Of a stretch of DNA of 64,000 nt, positions 43,351-56,349 are shown piece after piece (position 1 is the first letter of the stretch; the number at the start of each line of letters is the position of its first letter). The notes beneath the pieces were generated by a model. The model saw only the letters and a program-made list of their open reading frames with translations. It was not told the DNA's origin and searched no databases. Position numbers and translations under genes: made by a program. The stretch is from Symsagittifera roscoffensis (Eukaryota > Xenacoelomorpha > Acoela > Convolutidae). The stretch is taken from NCBI RefSeq assembly GCF_963678635.1, contig NC_087063.1, positions 58,102,759 to 58,166,758 of the forward strand, given 5' to 3'.

Positions 43351-44439
43351 TCCTGACTTTTTTTTCAAAAAAAATTTGCTGAAAAAATTAATTAGAAAAA
43401 TTAATAAACAAAGAAAATAATGATAGAATATTCAATATAAACATATTTAAAGCGAGTTGAAGGATTTTAATCAAAACATTGCCATTATTTAGGAGGATGG
43501 TGGGTGGGGGGTCATATTATATAATTGGGTGCTTTTATTAGGGGGCCTTTATTAGAAATAATTAGGGAGCTTAAGCAAAAAAAAAAATAATTGTATTCCG
43601 CGAATTTTGAAATTAGGGTATCTTCTAAAAATTTTGGTTCCTTTTTTATTCATATCAAAATAGATTATTTGCGTCTCGCTCTACGATTTGGTACACAATT
43701 GAAAACATTTTGGTCGGCACGTGCAGTAAAAATGGTAAATGGTTTTCTCAAACAAAAAAGAATTTTTAAAAACTTTCTAAGGTACACAATTCAACTCTCC
43801 CAGTAGACTAGAACTCAAATCAAGTAATTTTACATTGTCTTCTTTGTTTGCGAAAACCATATACCATAACTGCTGTCAGTTCCGACCAATTATTTCAAAA
43901 TAATTATTTCTAGTGGAGCTTTTGGCTGGACTTGGTCGTCAACTCTAAGGGGTCTGCTCTAGAGGGTCAATAAAACTTATGGTCCCCCGACTTCCCCGAA
44001 CCCAGTCGATCCTCGGGATCCTTCGTCAGTAGCTGGCGAAAAAACTCTACTAACACTAAATGACACAATTGCCCAACACTTTGGGTGGTAATTTTTGGCT
44101 CACCAGATTTTTGTAGGACAAGGTTAACATCCTCCCCGACAGACAATATAATCTAAAGGGGTTATGGGGGCGGCCATATTTAATTGGTATGACTCATACT
44201 ATTATACGATAACTTCTAGCACATTTCATGCTTTTTTCGTTTTGTTATTCGAAATTCTAAAAGTTCAAAAAACCGATTATAATCGCTTGAAATTTATCTT
44301 CGAAATTAATCGATTATAATTGATTATAAATGAATATAGTTTTACTTTAAAACGGATTTCAAGAGATTTTCAGTAAGACAGCTACTAAAATCATAATATA
44401 ATCGATTATGATCTCTTGAAACTGGGTGCGGGAAGCGTT

Positions 44440-45020
44440 GGGTTGAATCATAATTTTTTATCAACAGATTTTTGAAAGTTTCCAAAAAGACACTTTTGTT
44501 GCATGCGTTCAGAGTTTCACATCCTCAAAGAGACGATTTTGAATAGTACATTAAATTCGATAGCTTGAATAAAAATTTGAGGCTCTAAAAATTTGCATAA
44601 CACCGTCTGAACTAATGAAGTTTGCACTCAGATATGAAATTGAAGCAAGCGTTGAATTGAATTTAAAAAATTTTATCAACAGGATTTTGAAAATTTCCAA
44701 AAAGGACACTTCTCTGCATTCGTTTAGAATTTTACATCTTTAAAGAAAAAATTATAGGTAAAAAATTAAATTTGATAAGCTTGAAAAAATACTCTCAAAT
44801 TTGCATAACACGGTCTGAACTATTGAACTTTGCTATCAGATATACTTTTAAAATTTTCCAAAAATAGCACTTTGTCGGAAATTAATCTCTTTAAAGAGGA
44901 AAGAGTGGGCGGTGCATTAAGTTTGATCAGCCTGAACAAAGATAAAAAGTTATAAAAGTTTGCATAAAAGCGTCTGTCTCTGATATCTAGCAGATTAAAA
45001 ACAAAACTCAGATATGTATT
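44440..45020. repeat. About 190-bp diverged tandem units (3 copies)
   Basis: Units starting near 44440, 44645 and 44830 share 'TTTTGAAAATTTCCAAAAA', 'CACTT', 'TTTGCATAA' and 'CCGTCTGAACTA'. A lone piece (ACTCAGATATGAAATTGAAG) also occurs at 42988-43007. Confidence 0.65.
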
Positions 45021-45289
45021 CTGAAGAAAGATCGAAAACCAGCGTATATTTTGTGACCGCAACGTATGGCCAAATTTATGTCTTACACGTGTAGAAAAAA
45101 GGTTACCAAGTTTTTTCCCATGCGTTTAGTCCTAAGATTGATTAAGAAAATGATTTTAATAGGAACTATGGAGTTAGTTTTCCTATGAATATTTTGAAAG
45201 AGTTTATGACGTGCACGTCATAAATTAATTGATTGTTGAACGTCTTCGTTAATGATTACATGATATTAACAATTAATTGGTGTTTTTAT

Positions 45290-45530
45290 CAGGGGCGGAT
45301 TTAGGGATTGAAACCCCCCCCCCCCTTATCAACAAAAGGGTCCCCCTTTGGTAGTTTTTATGATTTTCCTTTTCGGCCGACCAACTCTGAAACTTTTCTA
45401 GAGGCGCCTTTTTTTTGCCGCCAAAATATACTAAATTTGAAAGGGAGCGCGCGCCGAAAAAATGCGATTTTTTCGTCAGCATTTTTCAAAAAGTGCCCAA
45501 AAGCGGGATGAACAACAAGTTTTAGGACAA
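45290..45530. mobile_element. hAT-type MITE, 5'-end fragment
   Basis: Starts CAGGGGCGGATTTAGGG and contains the family core, but the right end is missing. Confidence 0.6.
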
Positions 45531-45621
45531 AAGGATGGTTTCTGAGCTCTGCTGACCTGATTTTGTGACTTGGCAATTAATTGCAATTAGTTGATTGTTT
45601 CTTTTGCAACATCAATTTAAG

Positions 45622-45999
45622 CAGGGGCGGATCTATGATTTTTTTTTAGGTCGACCAAATTGATTTTTCGAGCTCTCCCAAAGCACTGTTTTGCCCCTAT
45701 TTTGGCAAAATTTTCTGCGCCGCAGGCAAATTTTTGAAAAAACAGTCAAAAAAGCCGTTTTTGGGCACTTTTTGAAAAATTTTGACAAAAAAATTGCGTT
45801 TTTTTTGGCGCGCGCTCCCCCTCAAAGTTAGTATATATTGGCGCCGAAGGCGCCTTTAGAAAAATTTTAGGGTCGGTCAACCAAAAGTGGATTTCTGAAA
45901 AAGTATCAAAGGGGGGACCCTTTGGGTCGGCAGGGGGTCGAATCCCTGAGGGGGAGGAGGCGTCCCCCCCCCGCCCCCCCCCCCCTAAATCCGCCCCTG
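45622..45999. mobile_element. hAT-type MITE, 378 bp, perfect 8-bp target duplication
   Basis: CAGGGGCGGATCTATG at the left and CTAAATCCGCCCCTG at the right, flanked by AATTTAAG on both sides (45614-45621 and 46000-46007). The interior contains TTGGCGCCGAAGGCGCC. It is non-autonomous. Confidence 0.9.
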
Positions 46000-46009
46000 A
46001 ATTTAAGTG

Positions 46010-48300
46010 ATTGTTTTGAAATAATTGAATTTTCGTGTTGCAATCAATTTTTGAACATCCCTGATGACATGTCAACGTGAAAATTGGTTGTTGAATAAAA
46101 GTGTCAGGTTTTCGAAGCGAAACTTGAATTTTTGCTTCTTGTGTTATAAAGTAATGCATCTCATCTTGTCACAGGTTGAACTCCATGCACCGAAAAAGCT
46201 ATGCGCGCAAATCCATATACTGGCACAGTGAAAAAGTGCTGGTCATAAAAATCTCTCAAATATGACAACTTTATGACTAGGATTTAAAAAACTGATGTTT
46301 TTTCTCGAGAAAGATAATGATACTACAAAGACAATTGATAAAGTTATAGATCAAAGAATGGTAATTGAACTCGCTTTTAAGATTAAAAAAATTAAAAAAA
46401 AACTTTAATTGTTTTTCGTGAAAAAACTTTGTCATGCAATTTTTTTCAGGCAAAACTTTTTGGTATTAAAGTGAAGCTATAATCATTCAGAAGAAAAAAG
46501 AAAATGCAATAGGCCAAGAACAAAAAAAAAATCCTCAATGTTGTTAATGCTCAACTTTTCATCATAATTTTGTAATTCATGCATCAATTGAATAATAATT
46601 TTTGTTTTAAAAAGAATTATTTGTCATCGTTTCTTAAGCCTTCTGAGCTTAGATTTTGAGTGAGCGTGTGGTCCTCATCTTCATTTTGATGATTGTATTT
46701 TTTGTGTTGTTTGATTTTGAGTGCAAATGCAATTTTCACAAAACGGTAACAGTTCTGTTTTCTCCTGAGCCGAGGAAATATTTCTCTTGTCAAAAGCTCT
46801 CCTCGTTTTTCCATTTTTCCCGCAGTTTAGAGAAAGTATTTCCACAGGTTTGATTATACGTAAACAAATGTATTATAAACATTTGTACTCAAAACCAAAT
46901 AACACAAAAACAAAATCATCAAAAAAAGATGAAGACCATGGCAGGAAATTGAAATGGCATCAAATTAAATAATTTGCATTAATTCTCTGCATTAATTAGT
47001 TTTTTTGTTATCAAAATGGACAAATGGAATGGTTTTTTGAAAAAAATTTTGAAAAGCGTAAAAATGACTGCTTCGCAAATTTTTTGCTGATTCTGTTACC
47101 ACGGGTTTGACAAACCAAGTTGCGGAAAAAAGAATATACAGAACATATTTTTACCTACACAAAAAGTTTTTGCGTTTGTCAATATTAACGCTCCAAATTT
47201 TAAGATAGAAAGTCTTCTCTTCCATTTTTTCTTACAACCAAAATAATTCATAACCGAAAAGACTCGACATTATTTACCTGAACATTCAGTTACCAGAAGT
47301 GATATACATATCGAAAAAAGAGATGTTTTCCTGGAACTGTAAATCAGCAATTAGTGAATTTGAATGTTCCTGAGTTAAATATTTGTGTCCAAATTACAAG
47401 ATTTCTTAAATTATAATCACACTATTTTTTGGTTAAAATTTCAAAAACTTTTTGTTCACACGCTATCAAATTCAAATAAGTGGGAAAAACTGTATAAAAA
47501 TAGGTTTAAAGATAAAACCGATATTGGATATTTGAAAATAAAAAATATATTTTACGGTTAATTTGACAAGTGATCTGTGAACATCTTTGAAATCTTCTCC
47601 TGTTTTTTGAGCGTTCGATTAAGTGGCTATGTCACATTTTGTGTAATTTACCCATGGAATATATATTTATAACCCTGGTTCTTTAAAATGTCAAACCGGA
47701 AGCTGTATAGAGTACTAGATGATGTATTCAGATTACAAAACCAAATAGCTAACCTGAATCCAATTAGGAAGGGCTTTCTGATCGCGATTAGGTCGCAGTT
47801 TATGTCGGGATTAGGTCGCATTGGGATTAAGTCGCTGACAGCACGAAACACATTGCGCCTTTAGTATCCTCAATTGCCCAAGATGGAGTTTTTCAACACC
47901 TCACAATTTCGCAGAAACAATCGGAGGCCAAATATCTTTGCGAAAAAATTGGAGTTTATTTGAAAAAAAAGAAACACACCGAGCACAAATTTTTTGTTGC
48001 CGTTTTGCACTAAGAAAACTTTTTTGAAAATTGTGATTGTAAGAACAGTTAGACCTGTGTGACATCCTTTTGGATATTATAAAAAAAGTAAAAGCATGTT
48101 TTTGGTTGTGCTGGCCTCATGAGCAACCTTATTCTAATGAATATTTTTTTCTAGAAAATTAAGAAAATTGTATGCTAGGGAAAAGTTCCTACAAATTTTG
48201 TAATCAAATGTTTCATAACAAAAAGAGCTTCTTACGATTGTATTTTGGCCCCACATACAACCCACTCAAAGCTAAAAGAGATGATTGATCGGCATTATTA
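46010..48300. other. Non-coding, AT-rich; no gene recognised
   Basis: Long A/T runs. A short 'GATTAGGTCGCA' triplicate lies at 47785-47832. No open frame has a recognisable product. Confidence 0.4.
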
Positions 48301-48308
48301 GTAGTATT

Positions 48309-48544
48309 GTATCGTGTCCCGGATCCTAAGGGGGGGGGGGGGGATTCCTTCCTAAGGGGGGGGGGTCCGTCCTAAGAGGGGGGGGGGGGCTCAGGTAAAG
48401 CAAAATCCTAGAACAGGGGTCCTTAATTTTTGGAGGACCCTCATCCTAGGATTTTGTAAACGAAAGAATTTTTCCGCCCAAAAAGCAGAAGGCCCCCTAC
48501 TTAGGATCTTGCTAAGCTTAGCTTAACAACAAGGGACACGATAC
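48309..48544. mobile_element. 236-bp MITE with GTATCGTGTCCC inverted ends
   Basis: GTATCGTGTCCC at 48309-48320 and GGGACACGATAC at 48533-48544 are perfect inverted repeats. Inside, three C/G-run units of 'CCTAAGGGGGGG' type (48326-48392) and 'GATCTTGCTAAGCTTAGC'. The flanks TAGTATT and AAGTATT are only suggestive of a duplication. Confidence 0.7.
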
Positions 48545-48549
48545 AAAAG

Positions 48550-49780
48550 TATTTCTAATTCCAATTTTTGGGGTCCTAATTGTTGATCCTGGTTAATTAT
48601 ATGAAAAGTTTTTTTATTGTTCATTTTGCTTCGGGCAAATGAACTTTTAACCTACTTGAAATTTGTTGGTGAAAGTGGAATTAACTTTTCTGGTACATAA
48701 AAAAGTTCGCCGGCGATTTTGGCAGAGTAGCTTAACTTTTCAGCAGTAAACTAAATCTCTAACTTGAGCTATTTTTTTCTGGTGAAAAGGCATTATATTG
48801 AAATTACCCTCCAAAAGCGGCGGCGTTTTCGGGGCAAAATATATCAAAAGATAATTTTGTTAAATGTTGAAATAAAAAAAATGAAATTAGAGGGAACTTG
48901 GTATACTGAAGATATTAATAATGAACATTTACAATCAAGAGTGTTTTCAACCAGGGAAAAAATTCGTTCAAACTCTGTAAAGAACGCTCCCTCGTGTTTC
49001 TCGAGAGGGCAAAGGAATTTTCAAAAATAGATACGAGATAATTTTCAAAGAACAATTTAAATTGAGTGAACTTCAACACTCACCTGGTGCATTTCTACAA
49101 AACGATTCTGTGAATGATCTAAATTTTGCTGGTTAAGAAAATTTATTCGACTTTCTGTTTGATTTTAACTCAACAATTCTATAAAGAATTGGAGAGAAAA
49201 ATGCCGAACTTGTTGCCAAGGTCTTGATTCATTGAATTATTCTATCAAAGGATCAGATTCTGAATACTGGTCTCAAATTTCTTTTTTATAGCATTGCAAG
49301 CATTTTTTCAAAAAATCTGATTTTTCCAAAGCTTGTTTTGCTTTATTTTGTTATACGATATTGTCAGTTAACCCAATTCAAAAATTTTTTTTTCAATGAA
49401 ATTTTGAAACGTTGCTTATTTTTGGGTTATTAAAGTAGATGAAATTAGTCCAAGATATTCACGAGAGTCAAACTAACAAACTAAAAACTATGATGGAATT
49501 GATACTGTAATAAGTATTCCAAAAATCCACACAAACTTCAAGCTTTGTGATTTCAGATGTATACAAGGATTTACCTTTAATCAGTAATTTTTTCAACTCT
49601 TTTTAATAAAATTTTTCCAGCTAATTGATAATATATGTTGCTGTTTTTTTTTACTGATGATTCAACTGTTTCTACTGATGATTATTCAAATACTTAATTG
49701 TAAACTGTGGGTCGTATCTTTTTCGGAATGGAGTGTTTCGAAATTTTCACTCTATCTCCAATTTATAATTTTGGCTCAGT
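48550..49780. other. Non-coding; no gene recognised
   Basis: AT-rich. The 88-codon open stretch at 48764-49030 (+) is Lys/Arg-rich without a recognised motif. Confidence 0.35.
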
Positions 49781-49790
49781 ATGTTCCATG

Positions 49791-50204
49791 CAGGGGCGGA
49801 CTCAGGGGGGGGGGGCGCTTGCGGACACTTCCTTTGGAATTCGACTCCATGCCGACCCAAAAGGTACCCCTTGTAAATTTTGAGATATCCATTTTTGGCG
49901 ACGGACCCTAAAGTTTTTTTAAAGGCGCCGTCGGCGCCAATATACACTAGTTTTGAGGGAGGAGCGCGCGCCAAAAAAAAAACGCGATTTTTGGTCAGAA
50001 TTTTACAAAAAAAAAGCCTTCAAACGCTTTTTTTGCTTGTTTTTTTTTTCAAAGTTTTGCGTGTGGGCCAAAAAGGGACAAAACAGTGCTTTGGGAGAGC
50101 TCGAAAAATCAATTTGGTCAACCTTAAAAAAAGGTCGACAAAATTTTTGAATTTTTTTTTTGAAAACTCTACCCTCCCTCGAGAAAATCCTAGATCCGCC
50201 CCTG
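49791..50204. mobile_element. hAT-type MITE, 414 bp, perfect 8-bp target duplication
   Basis: CAGGGGCGGACTCAGG at the left and CCTAGATCCGCCCCTG at the right, with GTTCCATG on both sides (49783-49790 and 50205-50212). Contains the core 'CGGCGCCAATATACACTAG'. Same family as 45622 and 33837. Confidence 0.9.
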
Positions 50205-50214
50205 GTTCCATGAT

Positions 50215-51350
50215 TGATTTGTTATAAAAAATTGATAAAGAGTCATTGTTCTCACATCTTTCGGAGTTTTTCTATTACATCGATTTTTGTGACCTTTCAA
50301 TGAAAAAAATGGCATCGTGAAAAGTTATGAATTTTACTAAGCTGGGTTCTTCTAAGAATTATAGTTTAGGGCAGAAAAACTTTTTTCGAGTAACTCAAGC
50401 TCTCTGTAGTTCTGATAGAAATTTTTTCAGCATAAAAACTCATTCAAATTTCGAAGAAAAAGCAAAAGTTATGTTATATCAATTTTGTTGAGATTTTGAT
50501 GGGTTTTAGTATACTGCGAAACTCGATCTAAATGGGCTTCCTTAAAACGATTCGTTTTAAAATCGACAGTATAGTAATTGTGTAAAATCCATCGATTCAT
50601 CAAGTTTGTCAGTGTGAACTCTTTATTGTTTGCAGGAGAGCAAGTTTGTCAGTGTCAATTCTATATTGTTTGCAATACAGCATCCCTCAGAAACCAAATG
50701 ATTTCATAGAAACGTGGAATAGAACGACTGATAAAATTGATTGATTAACTAAGATTGATTAACTATGTTTTCTTCAGTTTAATGATTTGCTAATTAAACA
50801 ACTGAATTCTTATTTTGAAAAGAATGAGACTGATTTTTCATTTTGCTTTGATGAATTTGCACGATTTCTTTTGTTTCGAGAGAGGGCGAATCAAAAAAAG
50901 GCAAAATTGTGCAAAAATCCGGGACCCTTATCATACATAAATAGCACCCGTTTGAGAGGTACTTTTTAATCCGTTAAATGGTTCCGTTTTTTTATTCGTC
51001 CAATTATTTTCATGTGACGCCGAGTTGCTGGGAGATACTCCAGTTTTCAGATTGGTAGATAGAAGGAAAAATGACGCAAATTATATTCAATGGAGCTGCT
51101 GGCTTAATTATTCAGCCAATTGGAGCAAAGCGACGAGGAATTTCCATAAAAGCTATTTATTCCATGAAAGCATTTTTCCCAAAGCAAAATTAAATTAGCT
51201 CTGCCAATGGTCAGTCTAAAAACATTAAATTTCTGCTGAAAATCCGGTATATTCCATTTTGAAATGAAATATTCTCAAATCAAACGATCTTTTTTTAATT
51301 CTCAAACAACAGATCAATGAAATTCGTTTTATAACAAAAAAATTATAAAA
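50215..51350. other. Upstream region of the GPCR exon
   Basis: AT-rich. A short direct repeat (GCAAGTTTGTCAGTGT...TTGTTTGCA) lies at about 50598-50672. TATAAAA sits directly before the ATG at 51351, too close to act as a TATA box for it. No upstream exon was recognised. Confidence 0.35.
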
Positions 51351-51792
51351 ATGTCATCGCTTTTTTTTGCACCAGCACTTTTTTTAGTCCCATTGATTGG
51401 TATAGTTTTAAACTTAGCAATAATTTATAGCCTGCTTCAGAAAAAGCAACTGTTGAAAATCGCCAATATTTTTTTCCTCAACCAAGCTGTCGCCGATGTT
51501 TTATTTCTTTCTCTTCTACCCTTTATCAGTTTAGAATATGTCTTTCAAAACTGGCCATTCGGTGAACTAGCCTGTCGGTTTTTAATCACTATCGACTCCA
51601 TGAACCAATTTTCGAGTGTGTTTCTTCTAAGCGTCATGTCAGTGGATCGCTATTTGAGCATCACGCGTCCACTGAGCCGAATGCAATATAGGACGAAGAA
51701 GTACGCTTGGCTGTCATCTGCGGCTACGTGGCTTTTGTCATGTGTGCTCTGTGCTCCGTTGTGGTTCTCCAGCCAGTTATACGGCAGTGATG
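51351..51792 (+). CDS. Rhodopsin-class GPCR, first exon (TM1-TM4), somatostatin/allatostatin-C/opioid type
   Basis: 147 codons plus one base. TM1 is about residues 7-30 with GIVLNLAIIY; TM2 about 40-65 with LNQAVADVLF, giving the conserved Asp; the loop Trp and disulfide Cys are in NWPFGELACRF; TM3 carries DSMNQFSSVF and VMSVDRYLSITRP (the DRY box); TM4 has the conserved Trp in AATWLLSC. The TM3 pattern Asp-x-x-Asn-Gln-Phe-(S/T)-Ser and MSVDRYL is typical of somatostatin, opioid and allatostatin-C receptors. An in-frame TGA at 51318 supports the ATG at 51351, although the extracellular N-terminus is then only about six residues. The exon ends GTGATG|GTAACT. TM5-TM7 were not found in the window, so the rest is either beyond it or lost. 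It would signal through a G protein at the plasma membrane. Confidence 0.85.
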
Positions 51793-54490
51793 GTAACTAA
51801 TTTTCTCACTCTCCATATCTAGTTGCTCAGGGGCTTCAAAAAATTATACGGAAGTGATGGTAACTAATTTTCTCACTCTCCATATCTAGTTGCTCAGGGG
51901 CTTCAAAAAATTATACAGAAGTGATGGTAACTAATTTTCTCACTCTCCATATCTAGTTGCTCAGGGGCTTCAAAAAATTATACAGAAGTGATGGTAACTA
52001 ATTTTCTCACTCTCCATATCTAGTTGCTCAGGGGCTTCAAAAAATTTATACGGAAGTGATGGAACTAACTTTCTCACTCTCCATATCTAGTTGCTCAGGG
52101 GCTTCAAAAAATTATACGGAAGTGATGGTAACTAAATTTCTCACTCTCCATATCGTGTTGCTCAGGGGCTTCAAAAAATTATACAGAAGTGATGGTAACT
52201 AATTTTCTCACTCTCCATATCTAGTTGCTCAGGGGCTTCAAAAAACTTATACGGAAGTGATGGTAACTAACTTTCTCACTCTCCATATCTAGTTGCTCAG
52301 GGGCTTCAAAAATTATACGGAAGTGATGGTAACTAATTTTCTCACTGTCCATATCTAGTTGCTCAGGCGCTTCAAAAAATTATACGGAAGTGATGGTAAC
52401 TAATTTCCTCACTCTCCATATCTAGTTGCTCAGGGGCTTCAAATTAATTATACGGAAGTGATGGTAACTAATTTTCTCACTCTCCATATCTAGTTGCTCA
52501 AGGGCTTCAAATTAATTATACGGAAGTGATGGTAACTAATTTTCTCACTCTCCATATCTAGTTGCTCAGGGGCTTCAAAAATTATACGGAAGTGATGGTA
52601 ACTAATTTTCTTACTGTCCATATCTAGTTGCTCAGGGGCTTCAAAAAATTATACGGAAGTGATGGTAACTAATTTCCTCACTCTCCATATCTAGTTGCTC
52701 AGGGGCTTCAAATTAATTATACGGAAGTGATGGTAACTAATTTTCTCACTCTCCATATCTAGTTGCTCAGGGGCTTCAAAAAGTTATACGGAAGTGATGG
52801 TAACTAAATTTCTAAATTTCTCACTCTCCATATCGTGTTGCTCAGGGGCTTCAAAAAATTATACAGAAGTGATGGTAACTAATTTTCTCACTCTCCATAT
52901 CTAGTTGCTCAGGGGCTTCAAAAAACATATACGGAAGTGATGGTAACTAACTTTCTCACTCTCCATATCTAGTTGCTCAGGGGCTTCAAATTAATTATAC
53001 GGAAGTGATGGTAACTAATTTTCTCACTGTCCATATCTAGTTTCTCAGGGGCTTCAAAAATTATACGGAAGTGATGGTAACTAATTTTCTCACTCTCCAT
53101 ATCTAGTTGCTCAGGGGCTTCAAAAAATTATACAGAAGTGATGGTAACTAATTTTCTCACTCTCCATATCTAGTTGCTCAGGGGCTTCAAAAAAATATAC
53201 AGAAGTGATGGTAACTAATTTTCTCACTCTCCATATCTAGTTGCTCAGGGGCTTCAAAAAACTTATACGGAAGTGATGGAACTAATTTTCTCACTCTCCA
53301 TATCTAGTTGCTCAGGGGCTTCAAAAAATTATACGGAAGTGATGGTAACTAAATTTCTCACTCTCCATATCGTGTTGCTCAGGGGCTTCAAAAAATTATA
53401 CAGAAGTGATGGTAACTAATTTTCTCACTCTCCATATCTAGTTGCTCAGGGGCTTCAAAAAACTTATACGGAAGTGATGGTAACTAAATTTCTCACTCTC
53501 CATATCTAGTTGCTCAGGGGCTTCAAAAATTATACGGAAGTGATGGTAACTAATTTTCTCACTGTCCATATCTAGTTGCTCAGGGGCTTCAAAAAATTAT
53601 ACGGAAGTGATGGTAACTAATTTCCTCACTCTCCATATCTAGTTGCTCAGGGGCTTCAAATTAATTATACGGAAGTGATGGTAACTAATTTTCTCACTCT
53701 CCATATCTAGTTGCTCAGGGGCTTCAAATTAATTATACGGAAGTGATGGTAACTAATTTTCTCACTCTCCATATCTAGTTGCTCAGGGGCTTCAAAAATT
53801 ATACGGAAGTGATGGTAACTAATTTTCTCACTGTCCATATCTAGTTGCTCAGGGGCTTCAAAAAATTATACGGAAGTGATGGTAACTAATTTCCTCACTC
53901 TCCATATCTAGTTGCTCAGGGGCTTCAAATTAATTATACGGAAGTGATGGTAACTAATTTTCTCACTCTCTATATCTAGTTGCTCAGGGGCTTCAAAAAA
54001 TTATACGGAAGTGATGGTAACTAAATTTCTAAATTTCTCACTCTCCATATCGTGTTGCTCAGGGGCTTCAAAAAATTATACAGAAGTGATGGTAACTAAT
54101 TTTTTCACTCTCCATATCTAGTTGCTCAGGGGCTTCAAAAAACTTATACGGAAGTGATGGTAACTAACTTTCTCACTCTCCATATCTAGTTGCTCAGGGG
54201 CTTCAAAAATTATACGGAAGTGATGGTAACTAATTTTCTCACTGTCCATATCTAGTTGCTCAGGGGCTTCAAAAAATTATACGGAGGTGATGGTAACTAA
54301 TTTCCTCACTCTACATATCTAGTTGCTCAGGGGCTTCAAATTAATTATACGGAAGTGATGGTAACTAATTTTCTCACTCTCCATATCTAGTTGCTCAGGG
54401 GCTTCAAAAAACTTATACAGAAGTGATGGCAACTAATTTTCTCGCTCTCCATATCTAGTTGCTCAGGGGCTTCAAAAAATTTAGGGGCTT
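51776..54490 (+). repeat. 67-bp tandem array (about 40 copies) carrying the GPCR 5' splice site
   Basis: The unit is TTATACGGAAGTGATG|GTAACTAATTTTC followed by ACTCTCCATATCTAGTTGCT and CAGGGGCTTCAAAAAA. The first half is the last 17 bases of the GPCR exon, with one difference (GGCAG in the exon, GGAAG in repeats); the rest is the start of its intron. Spacing is mostly 67 bp, with 66-73-bp variants. Variant units (CAGAAG, GTGTTG, AATTAATT, doubled AAATTTCT) recur in blocks, so multi-unit segments have been duplicated. It ends near 54490 with a truncated unit. Confidence 0.95.
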
Positions 54491-54539
54491 CAAATTGTTT
54501 TGCAAACTAGCGAGAAAATTTTACATCAACCCCTGAAAA

Positions 54540-55142
54540 AAGCCGAACATTTCACGTCGAACAAAATGGTTTTTTTGAGCTCTTTTTGAAAGGTCATGAC
54601 AAGCAAACCGTGTTTCTACGATTCCTTCAGGGGTTCGACCTCCTGCCGACACAAAGGGTCCCCTTTTGTACTATTTTGAGTTATCCATTTTTGGCTGTTC
54701 TACCCGAAAATTGTTCTAAAAGGTGTCTTTGGCGCCAAAATATACTTGTTTTGAGGGGGAGCGCGCGCCAAAAAATGCAATTCTGAAAAAACAGTAAAAA
54801 AAGCCGTTTTTGGGCACCTTTTGGAACAGCTTTGACAAAAAAATTGCGTATTTATGTAGAAAAATTTTAGGATCAGTCGGCCAAAATTGGATTTCTAAAA
54901 AAGTATCAAAGGGGGGACACTTTGGGTCGGCAAGGGGTTGAATCCCTGAGAGCAAAAGGCGTCCGTCCGTCCACCCCACCCCCCATCGACCCTTCCACCG
55001 CCCCCTAATTTCGCCCCTGGGTCTTTATAGTGATTTGGTAGAGATCAAAAAATCAAATTGGTTGACCTAATAAAAAAAGGGTCGACAAAATTTACGATTT
55101 TTTTTAAAATCCCTCCTCGAGAAAAACCTAGATCCACCCCTG
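54540..55142. mobile_element. Two overlapping hAT-type MITE fragments
   Basis: Family core TTGGCGCCAAAATATACTTG near 54730 and right ends CGCCCCTG (to 55019) and GATCCACCCCTG (to 55142). The left ends and target duplications are lost. Directly follows the GPCR array. Confidence 0.65.
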
Positions 55143-55450
55143 AAAATAAGAACCCTTTGGGTGGCCATGGAGTCGGATCCCTTAGGAAGAAAGGCGTCAG
55201 CTTGCAACCCAACTCCCCCTCCCTTAAATCAGCGTCTGTAGGTGCTCACTTGATCTTTCTACTTTGAAAATAGGAAAATCGCAAGTTATCAGTACACTGG
55301 CGGAACCAGTGGCGAGCGCCGCAATTTTTTGTTCTCAAGTTTTGTCGACCTTTTAAACCCTTATAGTAGAAGCATGATAGTAGATAGGAGAAAACGATAG
55401 TAATGATCTTTGATGCACTTAATCGGCAATATTGAAAGCATTTAGTTGTT

Positions 55451-55956
55451 GTTCCGATTTTCTTAACGAAAGTAAGGGAATATTTGTGCTCGGGGTGTTT
55501 TTTTTTCTTCAGACAAGTTTCGACTTTTTAACCAGCCATTTTTGCCGTAATTTAAAAATTCATTCAAAAAGATGTTGTCTTGAGCTTAAAATTGAAAATA
55601 TATTTTACCTGTGATCGTTTTTTGTAAAGTAAAGGAGTTTAAGGATTGCCATTTTGGCCTATTTGGTACAAAAAACGCGCGATATACTTCGCGCTAATAA
55701 CGCGTAAATGAAGATTTAATGCGTCTTAGAAATTGTTCCAACTTAGTTGAAGGAACCTTATTTGCCATATTTGATTTGTTACAATGAGCGAAATCTATCA
55801 CTTTGTACTTTATTTGGCGTTTGGGGGATGGTTTTTACAAAAAACCTCAACTTTTTTTCTTTTTTACTTTTAATTTTTTCATGTTATTATTGCTCCATAG
55901 ACCTTAAAAGGCAGTCGAAACATCTAAGGTGTCGCCCTGATACAAGCAGTTTTGTT
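55451..55956 (-). mobile_element. Family A copy, inverted
   Basis: Plus-strand sequence runs from GTTCCGATTTTCTTAACGAA, through 'GGGAATATTTGTGCTCGG', to GATACAAGCAGTTTTGTT. Nearly full single-arm length. A lone left end in plus orientation follows at 56289-56345. Confidence 0.75.
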
Positions 55957-56349
55957 AACGTTTTCAATTGATAGTACAAATCAGTATCAGATAGATTAAA
56001 TTTGTGCTCGCTGTTTTTGCTTCTATTTTCAACCAAAAATCTTTGACAAACTTTTTTTCAACCAATTGAAAATATTGATGCCCGTACTGAAAAATGAAAC
56101 AAGACTGACTAAAAATTTTATAGACTAGTTGAAATTTAAAAAAATATATAATTTTCAAAACTTTATTCTAAAAGTTTTCAGAAACACCCTCACACGCTCA
56201 CTTAAGTACAAAGTGATATATTTTGCATATAGCAAAGTGATGGTATATAAACTATTCGAATTACAAAACCAGCCTAAGTAGTAACACCAACAAGACTGCT
56301 CGTATCATAGCACAGCCCTGAATGTTCCGACTGCCCTTTATTTGGTCTT

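Noticed and set aside
51776-54490. CRISPR-like regular array
   Set aside because: There are no unique spacers; the entire 67-bp unit repeats and it derives from an exon-intron junction in an animal gene.
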